Assembly (NCBI GenBank): GCA_036266155.1
Contig: DATANR010000261.1
Coordinates: forward strand, 1 to 36,762
Source of the DNA: SIAJ01 sp036266155
Lineage (GTDB): Bacteria; Planctomycetota; Planctomycetia; Gemmatales; Gemmataceae
Direction: 5' to 3'
Length of the DNA stretch: 36,762 nucleotides
The first letter of the stretch is position 1, and the number at the start of each line of letters is the position of its first letter. Positions 19,015-29,667 of the stretch are shown piece after piece. A program made the translations under genes and the position numbers. The notes beneath the pieces are model-generated. The model was not told the origin of the DNA. It saw only the letters and a program-made list of their open reading frames with translations, and did not search any database.

Positions 19015-20077
19015 AGCCGATTTATGCCCTATTCGAGGAAGCTTTGACGGCGGGCATCAACACTGACGGAGACATCGAGTTTCCGTTCGGCGGGACGCCC
19101 CTCACGCCAGTTGCGGTTCTTAAATCGGACAGCACTGCTTATCAGGCCGAGTTCCACGGATGGCTGAATGATGTTTGGCTCGAAGACCATCGACGGCGTC
19201 TCGACCGACTCTTAAAGCTCCACGGCAATGGCGGGCGGTTCCACTCACTCGTCGACGCTTTTCGTTCGGATCATGTCATCCCCGCTGTCGGTTCGGGAAT
19301 GTCAAAGTCCTCCGGATTCCCACTTTGGCGGGAGTTCATCCATCAGCTTCGAAGTTTCACTTCGATTCCGGAGCCGGAAATCGACACCATGCTAACTGCT
19401 GGCCAGTATGAGGAGGCGGTGGATCGGATCGCGGTGGAAGCCGGACGCCACTTATTCGATGAGCGAATCGAACAATCGCTTCGGGTGATCGACCCCAAGC
19501 GCATTGATGGGCCCGTTCGCCTTCTGCCCGCGCTGTTCCCCAAGCTCGCGCTCAGCACAAATCTAGATGACGTTCTGGAGACCGCTTATACGGCCGTTGG
19601 TCAGCGATTCGAAGAGGTCCTCGTTGGTCCTAGGATTGAGCAGTACAGGAAGTTGACTACTTCAAATAAGCGAGTCTTGTTGAAGATTCACGGAGACTGT
19701 CATCAAACCGAAGGTAGGGTGCTGGGCGTCGCGGAGTATGAGGCTGCATATTCCGCCATCGCGCCGACGCGGGAAGCGCTCACGTTGATGTGTCGCTCCT
19801 ATGTCCTTCTCTGGATGGGATGCAGCCTCGGGGTAGACCGGACGGTAGCCCTTATGAAGGAAGTTGTGTCAGGCGATGCCTCAGCGCCAAGGCATTACGC
19901 GTTTCTTCGGCTTCCTAAAGACGACGCGGTACGCGTTGCTCGCGAGAAGTCGCTCGCCGAGCGTAAGGTCTTTCCCATCTGGTATGACGATCTGGAAGAC
20001 GACGATATTTCCATCCTGTCATTACTCGTCGGGCTGCTCGATGAAAGCGGCAAGCTCGATCAGTTGGGAGGTGGCAC

Positions 20078-20081
<4 letters not shown>
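19011..20081 (+). CDS. SIR2-like domain protein embedded in the type I operon (putative defence NADase)
   Basis: The product is 356 residues. The SIR2-type Rossmann signatures appear in order. The first is 'VIPAVGSGMSKSSGFPLW' (89-106), with the nucleotide loop GSG at 94-96. Then come 'LSTNLDDVLE' (181-190), the TxND-type motif with N184 and D186, 'LLKIHGD' (223-229) with H227 as the likely catalytic histidine, and 'LLWMGCSLGVDRTV' (266-279). These are the hallmarks of the SIR2_2 group found in defence proteins such as ThsA, DSR and AVAST/pAgo partners, where SIR2 destroys NAD+ to stop infection. The N-terminal 85 residues are unassigned and might sense HsdR/HsdS status or DNA. The ATGA overlap with hsdS and the TTGA overlap with hsdR, plus a strong AGGGGG before the start, show it is translated as an integral operon member. 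Confidence 0.85.
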
Positions 20082-23179
<3,098 letters not shown>

Positions 23180-23180
23180 G

Positions 23181-23574
23181 GTCATAAATCGGGCAGGCGT
23201 AAAACGTCGCGGCAATACTCTGCCATGCCTAAACATCGCGACTCTCCAATCAGCGGAGCGACAACTGCACGCCCAAATCGACTCGGGCGGGCCACCGGTT
23301 CAGTGGGTCTGGGTATCGGGAACGCCGAAAGAGGGCGAACCGTCTACCGCCGAATTTGCCGACCAAATCAAGGCATTGAAATCGTCGCACAAAGTCGAGG
23401 CGGCACCCATGCGAGCGCGAGCCGAAAAGCCAAAAGGTTGAACTCGTGCGCAGACGGGTGGAACCGGAGAAGCTGGTCGAGGTGACGGCGCCACCGGAAC
23501 CACGGGTCGAGGCCGACGAGCCGCCGCTGCACGTAAAGCGGCTGGGAAGGCCGATCCAGAAGACGCTGTTTTGA
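23181..23574 (+). pseudogene. Frameshifted remnant of a hypothetical gene
   Basis: Two adjacent frames give one coherent protein. The first reads 'LQSAERQLHAQIDSGGPPV', 'WVWVSGTPKEGEPSTAEFAD', 'QIKALKSSHKVEAAPM' and would stop at 23439-23441. From about 23411 the next frame continues 'EPKSQKVELVRRRVEPEKL', 'PPEPRVEADEPPLHVKRLG', 'RPIQKTLF' and ends at 23574. A single frameshift between 23409 and 23419 explains this. No start codon with a ribosome binding site is visible, so the 5' end may be lost next to hsdR. The family is not recognised. Confidence 0.35.
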
Positions 23575-23591
23575 ACGAGTAAGTCGTTCGA

Positions 23592-24284
23592 CTAACGCTT
23601 CGCAACCGCCGCCGATTTCCAGGCTTTCTTGGCGCTTCGCTGTTGACTTGCCATCTCCAAAACGAGCTTCTCGTATCCCCATTTTGGGTCGATCGCAGGA
23701 ACCCCGATGCGCGTCATTCGATCCCGCAAGTCATATTCGTCCTCTGGAAGAATGACCGCAGCCAGGTCGTCGAACTGAAAATCTACATCCCCAATCACTC
23801 TCCACTCCCGCTCCCATGTGAAGTCGTACCCGTCGTGCATCACGTTCACCAGCGGCAGCAGCGGCCATGTGCGACCTGAAAAGCCGTTCTTCACGCCAAT
23901 CTCGAAAAGACAGTCGGCCGCGCCACGCGACCTGTTCGGCACATAGTCGTTAATGTAAATTGCCGGCTGTGCCCCTTTCTGGCAAAGGTAATCCCGCTGG
24001 AACACGAAGCCGTAGGGTTCGAGTTGGAACTTGCGGAACCCAACGTCGAGCAAGGTGCCCAACTGGTCAAGCGGAGTTTCAGTGAAGCATGCCACCCGGA
24101 ACTGCTTCTGCTTCTTCTCCGGAAGCGCGCGGATGCGATCGCCGTGCAGGCAGTGAACCCCGAGCGCACAGATCGTTTTTGTGCTCAGTATGTTCTCGAA
24201 GTTATCGCGGGCGGTGCGGCCAGCCGTTCGTCCCGAAGTGCAAATCGCTCTCGCTGAATTGCTGGATGAATTGAGCACCACCAT
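23592..24284 (-). CDS. AbiGi/DUF2971-like abortive-infection family protein
   Basis: The product is about 230 residues. The core pattern is 'RVACFTETPLDQLGTLLD', 'LEPYGFVFQRDYLCQKGA', 'PAIYINDYV' and 'WEREWRVIGDVDF'. It matches my memory of AbiGi (PF10899) and DUF2971 proteins: 'CFTDxPL ... YGIAFxKxxxxxxGxxPVxYI ... EREWR'. AbiGi is the antitoxin-like partner in abortive phage infection systems, and an AbiGii-type toxin partner would be expected but is not visible. It sits just beyond the type I operon on the opposite strand. The first 30 residues read unnaturally and overlap a plus-strand open frame. An alternative frame near 24235 gives 'DLHFGTNG', so a frameshift at the 5' end, or a different start, is possible. 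Confidence 0.55.
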   Translation of the reverse strand: MVVLNSSSNSARAICTSGRTAGRTARDNFENILSTKTICALGVHCLHGDRIRALPEKKQKQFRVACFTETPLDQLGTLLDVGFRKFQLEPYGFVFQRDYLCQKGAQPAIYINDYVPNRSRGAADCLFEIGVKNGFSGRTWPLLPLVNVMHDGYDFTWEREWRVIGDVDFQFDDLAAVILPEDEYDLRDRMTRIGVPAIDPKWGYEKLVLEMASQQRSAKKAWKSAAVAKR

Positions 24285-24498
24285 CAACGCCCCGAACGGG
24301 CCGTCGCCGCAGGTCGTGCAACTCGCGGAGAGTGTCGCTCAGTTAGCGCAGTCGCTTCACGAGCAGCATGACGTAGGCTTGGTGGCAAAGGCTCGTGAAC
24401 GGCTCGGGGCGGCGATCTATCAAGCGGAGGCTCATGCTCCGAATGCCGTTGGCTTTGCTCGTGGCGTCATCGACCTGTTGGCGAGTATCGGTATCTAA
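24181..24498 (+). CDS. Possible small helical protein overlapping the AbiGi-like gene
   Basis: The last 75 codons read like a helical protein: 'QIALAELLDELSTTINAPNG', 'QVVQLAESVAQLAQSLHEQ', 'AIYQAEAHAPNAVGFARGV'. The first 20 residues are basic and overlap the 5' end of the minus-strand AbiGi-like gene, so one of the two starts is wrong. No ribosome binding site is evident at ATG 24181. If real, it is divergently transcribed from the AbiGi-like gene and could be its missing partner, but it is much smaller than known AbiGii toxins. Unrecognised family. Confidence 0.35.
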   Translation: MLSMFSKLSRAVRPAVRPEVQIALAELLDELSTTINAPNGPSPQVVQLAESVAQLAQSLHEQHDVGLVAKARERLGAAIYQAEAHAPNAVGFARGVIDLLASIGI

Positions 24499-24647
24499 AT
24501 CGAACATCGTTCGCCTGAATGGAGATCGTTGCGAGTTCAGCTACTCCGTACCTGCCCGGTGGATCACGTGATTTATCGGGATGGCATCCGTTTCCTTCCT
24601 CCGAGGATGTCATCGTGCTCGTCTCCGACGCCTTCTTCCCCTTCTGA

Positions 24648-24767
24648 CACAGTGCCACCCGGCGGTGGGTCGAACGCCTCAAACGCTTCGCCGCTGGCAA
24701 CCACACCGTCGTTGTGTTCTGCGCCTCCGAAGGCGTGTCCCAGTCTGACTTCTACCTGTGGCGGTGA
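24648..24767 (+). pseudogene. Relic of an IS66-type OrfA / transposase HTH
   Basis: The fragment 'WVERLKRFAAGNHTVVVF' then 'CASEGVSQSDFYLWR' matches the IS66 TnpA-like helix-turn-helix pattern 'W-x2-RLxRFxxSGLTVxxFCxREGVSxxxFYxWRRRL'. It is bounded by TGA at 24645-24647 and 24765-24767, the latter replacing the expected arginine codon after 'LWR'. The flanking 24499-24930 region holds no other convincing gene; 'LLALFGIPGMIRTGVARF' in another frame may be more debris. No terminal inverted repeats were found. Confidence 0.5.
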
Positions 24768-24930
24768 CGGCTCGCCCAGCCGAAGTGCTGCTGGCTCTAT
24801 TTGGCATTCCGGGTATGATCCGCACCGGGGTCGCCCGATTCAGGCGGTCGGGGAAAGTCGTGTATCAAATCGTCGGTGTGCGGCAGCTAAAAGGTAGCGG
24901 ACGGGCGGCAATGTCTGGCGAGGGAGGAAC

Positions 24931-26247
24931 ATGCGGACCAACCCGATCAACGGTGTGATCGACCACCTTCGCCGGGCCGTGCTTACGCCGGACGGGGCGG
25001 GGCTTGGGGACGGCGAACTGCTGGGCAGTTTCATCGAACGCCACGACGAAACCGCCCTCGCCGCTCTGGTCAGGAGGCACGGCCCGATGGTGTGGGGCGT
25101 TTGCCGCCGTCTGTTGAACCACCACGACGCCGAGGACGCCTTCCAAGCTACCTTCCTCGTTCTCGTCCGCAAGGCGGCGTCCATCCGGTCGAGAGAGATG
25201 GTGGGGAACTGGCTGTACGGGGTCGCTCACCAGACGGCGTTACTGGCACGGAGGACCGCCGCCAGACGAAGGGTGAGGGAAGTGCAGGTGACGGAAATGC
25301 CCGACATCGAAGCCGTGCAACAGGACCAATGGCCCGAATTACGACCTCTGCTGGACGAGGAGTTGAGTCGCCTGCCGGAAATCTACCGAGCGGTCATCGT
25401 ACACTGTGAGTTGGAGGGCAGGAGCCGGAAGGAGACCGCCCTCCAACTCGGTGTACCGGAAGGGACCGCGGCCGGGCGGCTGGCAAGGGCGAGGGTGCTG
25501 CTGGCCAAGCGGCTCGCCCAACGGGGAGTCGTCGTGTCGGGCGGGGCATTGGCGGCGATCCTCACGCAGAACGTGGCATCAGCAAGTGTCCCGGCGTCCG
25601 TAGTGTCGAATACGATCAAGGTCGCGAGCCTCTTAGCGGCAGGGCAGGCGGCTACGGGTGTGATCCCGGTCAAGGTTGCCGCTCTCACAGAAGGAGTGTT
25701 GAAAGCCATGTTCCTAACCAAGCTCAAGGCGGTCGTCGTGGGAGTCTTGATGGTGGCGATGTGCCTGATCGGGGTCAGCACCGCAGTGGCGGTGGGCCAA
25801 CAGCCCGACTCGCCCAAGAAGCCTGATGAGGCGAAGAAGGCCGAAGCGAACGAGGTCGCTGTCAAGGCGATGCAGGAACGGCTTCAAGGGACGTGGAAGT
25901 GCGTGTCCACGCACAGCAACGGCATGAAGAGTGATCTCGACATCATCTACACGATCAAGGGCAACACTTGGGAAACCAAGCTGGATGGCAAAGTCTTTCA
26001 ATCCGGGACGTTCAAGTTGGTCGATCTCGACGCCAGCCCCAAGCAAATCGAGTGGGTGATTACTTTTGCCGAAGCAGATGAAGCCAAGGGCAAGACCATC
26101 CACGGCATCTTCATGCTCGATGGCGACTCACTGTGTTGGAATACCTGTGATGCCGCCAAGTACCCACGCCCGCAGGCGTTCTTCACTGAGCCGGACGATG
26201 GGTGCTGTGCGGGCATGTTCAAGCGTGCCGACCCAAAGAAGGAGTAG
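24931..26247 (+). CDS. ECF sigma factor fused to a membrane segment and a TIGR03067-like domain
   Basis: The product is 438 residues. Sigma region 2 lies at about 42-82 ('ALVRRHGPMVWGVCRRLL', 'DAEDAFQATFLVLVRKA') and region 4 at about 139-195 ('EELSRLPEIYRAVIVHCEL', 'TALQLGVPEGTAAGRLARAR'). This is the planctomycete ECF type that begins 'LLGSFIERHDETALAALV'. A membrane helix follows at about 265-288 ('LKAVVVGVLMVAMCLIGVST'), then a Lys/Ala-rich linker and a C-terminal beta domain from about 314 ('LQGTWKCVSTHSNGMKSD') resembling TIGR03067. With the sigma part in the cytoplasm and the tail outside, the protein could combine sensor and sigma factor without a separate anti-sigma protein. GGGAGG (24922-24927) precedes ATG 24931 closely. 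Confidence 0.85.
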   Translation: MRTNPINGVIDHLRRAVLTPDGAGLGDGELLGSFIERHDETALAALVRRHGPMVWGVCRRLLNHHDAEDAFQATFLVLVRKAASIRSREMVGNWLYGVAHQTALLARRTAARRRVREVQVTEMPDIEAVQQDQWPELRPLLDEELSRLPEIYRAVIVHCELEGRSRKETALQLGVPEGTAAGRLARARVLLAKRLAQRGVVVSGGALAAILTQNVASASVPASVVSNTIKVASLLAAGQAATGVIPVKVAALTEGVLKAMFLTKLKAVVVGVLMVAMCLIGVSTAVAVGQQPDSPKKPDEAKKAEANEVAVKAMQERLQGTWKCVSTHSNGMKSDLDIIYTIKGNTWETKLDGKVFQSGTFKLVDLDASPKQIEWVITFAEADEAKGKTIHGIFMLDGDSLCWNTCDAAKYPRPQAFFTEPDDGCCAGMFKRADPKKE

Positions 26248-26256
26248 TGAGCGGCG

Positions 26257-26620
26257 TCACCGGCTCAAATTCGGGATGAGCTCGTTTGGCACGATCTCCT
26301 TCACCTTCTGCCCGGTCGGGGCGAACGGCTTGGGCGGCTTCACCTTCTTCGGGTGGAGTCGCTCTCGTTGGGCGTCCGTGCCGGGCATCGTGTTAATCTC
26401 GGATGGGTTGACCTCGCGCCCGGTTCAACAGCCAACGATCCGGCAACCAGCCGAGCAGCAACTCCGCCGTCGGCTTCTCGCCCAAGGCGAACAACCCCGG
26501 CAGTGCGTCCCGCAGGTACGGGTAACGACCTCCGCAGCCGTCTTCCCATCCATCCGGGCGACCTCGTGCGTCCCGGCCCTCACTTCGTGCGACGTCCATA
26601 GCTTGGGCGAGGCTCGTTTC
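26257..26620 (-). pseudogene. Multiply frameshifted gene remnant
   Basis: Reading the minus strand, coherent protein switches frame at least twice. Frame A gives 'SHEVRAGTHEVARMDGKTAA'; frame B gives 'YPYLRDALPGLFALGEKPTA' and 'LLLGWLPDRWLL'; frame A resumes with 'TGREVNPSEINTMPGTDAQR' and ends 'KEIVPNELIPNLSR' at TGA 26259-26257. The middle is well formed, so this was a real gene, but I do not recognise the family. No start could be placed. It is convergent with the sigma-factor gene, 9 bp past its stop. Confidence 0.45.
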
Positions 26621-26751
26621 CGAAGAGTCCTATTATCCTCTTCGGGCGGTGAATTCGAAACCGTGCCGGCCCGTCGTCGCCGCCTCGCGCTCGACACCCA
26701 TCACCAGTTCTTAAAGCGATTCTTCCACCGCCACCTCGAACCGACAGCGGG

Positions 26752-27015
26752 GTGGGTCACCGTGGGACAGTTCTGTGCGATTTCAGTGAGTTGAGCGGTG
26801 TTGTCAAGGCAATGGCGTTGAGCCCGGACGGTCGCCGAATTGCCGCAGCGAGCGGAAAAATGGTCCGCGTGTTTGACTCTGAAAACGGAAAACTCTTGGG
26901 CGAGATGGATGGGCACCGGGATGAGGTGACAGCTCTAGCGTTCTCCACGGACGGAAAGCGATTGGTGACGGGCTCGGCAGACAAGACAGTCCGCATCTGG
27001 ACGCCGGACGAGTAA
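26752..27015 (+). CDS. Short WD40 fragment
   Basis: The product is 87 residues starting with GTG. It contains two and a half WD40 blades: 'VVKAMALSPDGRRIAAAS', 'MVRVFDSENGKLLGEMDGH' and 'VTALAFSTDGKRLVTGSADK', ending 'TVRIWTPDE'. A functional propeller needs seven blades, so this is most likely the 3' end of a lost WD40 gene, perhaps the same kind as the gene at 3255. No signal sequence and no strong ribosome binding site are visible. It could still be expressed as a small oligomerising unit. Confidence 0.55.
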   Translation: MGHRGTVLCDFSELSGVVKAMALSPDGRRIAAASGKMVRVFDSENGKLLGEMDGHRDEVTALAFSTDGKRLVTGSADKTVRIWTPDE

Positions 27016-27243
27016 ACCATTGGGAAATGGGTGTCACCTTTTTTGAGCGACCCGAAGGCGATTAGGCGGCAATTCGCGACTCTACCCGAGTGCGATATCA
27101 ATATCTGCTGGGTTCCGTCAAACGGCCTGCTCCGTGGTTCAATTCATCACACCGGTTGTAACAGCAGGCTTCCATTGGCCAGCCAATCCGGCTATGGTTC
27201 CAACGCTGTCCCATTGTCCCACTCCTAATTGGAGGACCAACTG

Positions 27244-28326
27244 GTGTTTATGAGACAAGGGCTGTTTTCCGCTGCGGTGGCGGCCGGGCTCGTGCTCGGC
27301 CTTGCCCCACCGGGAGCAGAAGCGGCCAATCCCAAGACCGAATATGCATTCGGCACACTGAGGGCCACGGCGCCCGACGTGGCCCGCGCCAAGGCCGAGT
27401 CATGGCTGAAGCAGACCGGCAAGTTCGACCAGGCCGCCTTCGACAAGATCTGGGCGGAAAGCGAAGTGTCGGTCCTTGACCGAACCGTCGCCACGCTCGA
27501 ACTTGGCAATGCCGACGCCAAGGCGGCGATGACAGCGGCCCGCAACGCCACCGTCGAAGCCCCGAAGGGGGTGCCTGCCATCGTGAAGGACGAGAAGGCA
27601 GATTCGTACCTGCGTGCCAACCTGACCCTCGGCTTTGCCCGTGGGCTGACCAACGGGCGCGTCTATGAGGAGTCTCTCGAAGCGCTCGCCGGCATCAAGG
27701 CCGAACAGACGGTTGACCCGGCCGCTTACTTCTTCCATCGCGCAGTGGCTGAGCACTCGCTGATGAAGAAGGACGACGCCATGCGGACGATCGTTCGTCT
27801 GCTCGACGACGTGGCCGACGCTCCGGATCGTTACACGATGCTCGGGCGCATCATGTTCGTCGAGATGGCGACCTGGACCAAGGACGAAAAGGCTCTATCG
27901 AACATCCGCCGGTTGATGGACAATTCCGAGCGCAGGCTCGGCCAGTCCCGTGGCGGCAAGACGACTCAGGACATCCAGAAGAAGATCGTTTTCCGCCTCG
28001 ATGAACTCATCAAGGAGAAGGAAAACCAAGCGAAGGGTAACTGAAACGGTGGTGCCTGCCCATCCGGCGGTCAGTCGGGTAAACTGGGCGGCGGGACGAT
28101 TCGGTCGAGCGGTCCGGCTCCTGATAGTGGCATTTTGACCGGCGCCGGCAACGGCACGGTTGACGAGAAGAAGTTGAAGACGATCGCTGCCAACTGGGGC
28201 ACCATGCCCGAGAAGGAACGAGCCAAGGCGATCATGGACATCACCAAGGACTTGCCAGCCCGTTATCGGGTGGTGATCGAAGACTACTTCAAGGCTCTAT
28301 CGAACGCTTCAACGAAGCAGCCGTAA
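27244..28326 (+). CDS. Putative secreted selenoprotein with U-x4-C motif (single in-frame TGA)
   Basis: Read through TGA 28042-28044 the gene encodes 360 residues. GGAGG (27231-27235) is 8 nt before GTG 27244, and a signal peptide ('GLFSAAVAAGLVLGLAPP') is followed by a likely AEA-AN cleavage site. Residues about 30-260 are a helical domain. After the TGA the same frame continues through a Gly/Ser linker ('NGGACPSGGQSGKLGGGT') into a well-formed C-terminal helical module ('VDEKKLKTIAANWGTMPEK', 'PARYRVVIEDYFKALS'). That module has no start or ribosome binding site of its own. TGA as Sec gives U267-N-G-G-A-C272, a possible redox pair. A hairpin with loop GGUCA follows at SECIS distance. A simple nonsense mutation is the alternative. 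The family function is unknown. Confidence 0.6.
28062..28080 (+). promoter_or_regulatory. SECIS-like hairpin, loop GGUCA
   Basis: The stem 28062-28068 pairs with 28074-28080 (7 bp, including one U-G and one G-U pair). The loop is GGUCA at 28069-28073, starting 24 nt after the TGA. The position and the G at the head of the loop fit the bacterial SECIS consensus, but the stem is the weakest of the four in this cluster. Confidence 0.5.
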
Positions 28327-28346
28327 CCGTATCGTTTGGGACAGCA

Positions 28347-28401
28347 GCCACGGGGTGTACCCGTGGCAAACGCAAAAGGGCCTCGCCGATCCGGCGGGGC
28401 C
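28347..28401. terminator. Two tandem hairpins between convergent genes, probable bidirectional terminator
   Basis: GCCACGGG (28347-28354) pairs perfectly with CCCGTGGC (28360-28367). A second stem, 28379-28388 with 28392-28401 (10 bp with one G-U, 3-nt loop), is flanked by AAAA on the left and TCTTGTGTT on the right. It serves the plus-strand gene ending at 28326 and, read on the minus strand (CCCTTTTG after the stem), the minus-strand operon ending at 28443. Confidence 0.75.
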
Positions 28402-28442
28402 TCTTGTGTTGATAGACTTCCTCCGCAGCGCAAACAACTCAT

Positions 28443-28958
28443 TCAAGGAAGTTCCACGCCAAAGACATTGTTGAAGCGACTGGTGAAATTCGCCTGCGCG
28501 ACCGTCGCTGCCAGGATCACAAGTTCTGACGGCGCGAGACGGGTCTTCAGTCGATCAAGCACTTCATTGGCGACCTGACCTCTCGCCGTCCACAGGTCAG
28601 TAAAGCGAAGGATATCCTTGTCGGCCTCATCGTAGGCGTCACTCGTCTCGAAATGGTCGAGATCGTGGATCTGACGCTCGGTCAGCCCAGCCCTCCGACC
28701 GAGGGCTTCGTGGTAATGCCGTCAGACATGGCAATCGGTGATTGCGGTCACCTTGAGGTAAGCGAGTTCCCGCACCTTCGGATCGAGGTCGCTGCGAATG
28801 GCCTGAGCCATCGACACGGCAGCGTCGAGCACTTTTGGCGCGTGGGCAAAGGTGCGATACATGTTTGGGACTTGGCCGAGTTTCCCTTGCAGACGTTCAA
28901 GGGTGGAGCGCGCCTCCTCAAGTACCTCGTCATTCCGGAGCGGGGGAAGGTGGGGCAC
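28443..28958 (-). CDS. AhpD-like (carboxymuconolactone decarboxylase family) selenoprotein, CxxU
   Basis: The gene encodes 171 residues read through one in-frame TGA (28724-28722). The AhpD fold is clear on both sides: before it 'LERLQGKLGQVPNMYRTFA', 'DPKVRELAYLKVTAITDC'; after it 'RHYHEALGRRAGLTERQI', 'ADKDILRFTDLW', 'LVILAATVAQANFTSRFNN'. AhpD enzymes use C-x2-C-x3-H. Here the motif reads C76-H-V-U79-R-H-Y-H83, with TGA exactly at the second, peroxide-reactive-side cysteine position. A perfect 7-bp hairpin with loop GGUCG follows 21 nt later. The GTG start at 28958 has GGAG 6 nt upstream. The likely role is a thiol/selenol peroxidase or disulfide oxidoreductase. It lies 15 bp after the methyltransferase gene in one operon. 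Confidence 0.8.
28689..28707 (-). promoter_or_regulatory. SECIS-like hairpin, loop GGUCG
   Basis: On the minus strand AGCCCTC (28707-28701) pairs perfectly with GAGGGCT (28695-28689) around the loop GGTCG (28700-28696). The loop begins 21 nt after the TGA, within the usual 16-37 nt window for bacterial SECIS elements, and carries G as its first base. Confidence 0.7.
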
Positions 28959-28973
28959 CAGTTACTCCGATCG

Positions 28974-29555
28974 CTAAGGGTGTTCCGGCCGACGCAAGGC
29001 CAGGCCCCAGTGCCAAGAGCAGCAACACAGTGGCACTTCGTGGACGAACTCGAAGCCGGCTTGTTCGCCCCACGCCCGGCACTGCTCCGGAGTCGGCCGG
29101 ATGTCGCGGGATGGACCACGAGGCGTATCAACATCATTCCGCCAGTGGATAATGCCCGCTATCCCACCGGGCTTCAAGACCCGGAATGCCTCTCTCAGCA
29201 AGGCGACGGGGCACTCGATGTGCAGGATGTTGAACAGAACCGCATAGCCGGCAACGCCATCCGGTAGCCCGGTCCCCTCGGACACAAAGTCACGCACCCG
29301 AGCGACCACATTCCTCAGTCCCGCTTGAGTGGCCTTCTGGCACGTCACCGCGATCATCTCCGGTTCGATGTCGAGCGCGAATAGCCTGCCCTCTATATGG
29401 CTGGCCGCCGGGATAGTAAACGTACCGTAGCCGCAACCGAATTCCACCACATCGCCGCACGGACCCGCGCAGCCGAGTCGTTCAACGATTCACGCGGGGT
29501 TGAAGAAGGCTTCCCAACTACGCTCCTCCGGCATCCCACTCTCACGGCCCTTCAT
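28974..29555 (-). CDS. SAM-dependent methyltransferase, putative selenoprotein
   Basis: The gene encodes 193 residues read through TGA 29492-29490. ATG 29555 has GGAG 8 nt upstream, giving 'MKGRESGMPEERSWEAFFNP', then A21 and U22, then 'IVERLGCAGPCGDVVEFGCG'. Class I motif I is 'VVEFGCGYGTF' (36-46), followed by 'LFALDIEPEMIAVT', 'RVRDFVSEGTGLPDG' and 'LLREAFRVLKPGGIAGIIHW'. Downstream of the TGA no ribosome binding site gives a full-length domain: a start inside motif I would delete the first strand. U22 with C29 or C33 could form a redox or metal/selenium/arsenic-binding site. A GGGUCC-loop hairpin follows at SECIS distance. It is co-directional with the HEAT-like gene upstream and the AhpD-like gene downstream. 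The substrate is unknown. Confidence 0.7.
29454..29473 (-). promoter_or_regulatory. SECIS-like hairpin, loop GGGUCC
   Basis: On the minus strand 29473-29467 (GCTGCGC) pairs with 29460-29454 (GTGCGGC) in 7 bp, including one U-G and one G-U. The loop GGGTCC lies at 29466-29461 and starts 23 nt after the TGA. It shares the GGUC core with the other three hairpins. Confidence 0.6.
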
Positions 29556-29667
29556 TGTCGAAACTCCGTCCTCTTCAGTTCCGGGGTCATTCCAATCAGC
29601 GACTCCAGGGCGTCGGTTGGACACGGTCATCCGCCAACCGGTGGCAGACCTTATTCTTCGAGACCGA

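Noticed and set aside
24645..24767. TGA codons around the IS66-like relic as recoded stops
   Set aside because: There are two stops in a 40-codon fragment, one replacing an expected arginine, and no SECIS-like hairpin at the right distance; it is a decayed transposase piece.
27244..28326. Two separate genes (27244-28044 and 28135-28326)
   Set aside because: The second part has no ribosome binding site and only a TTG at its head, shares the frame with the first, and the linker between them reads as protein across the TGA.
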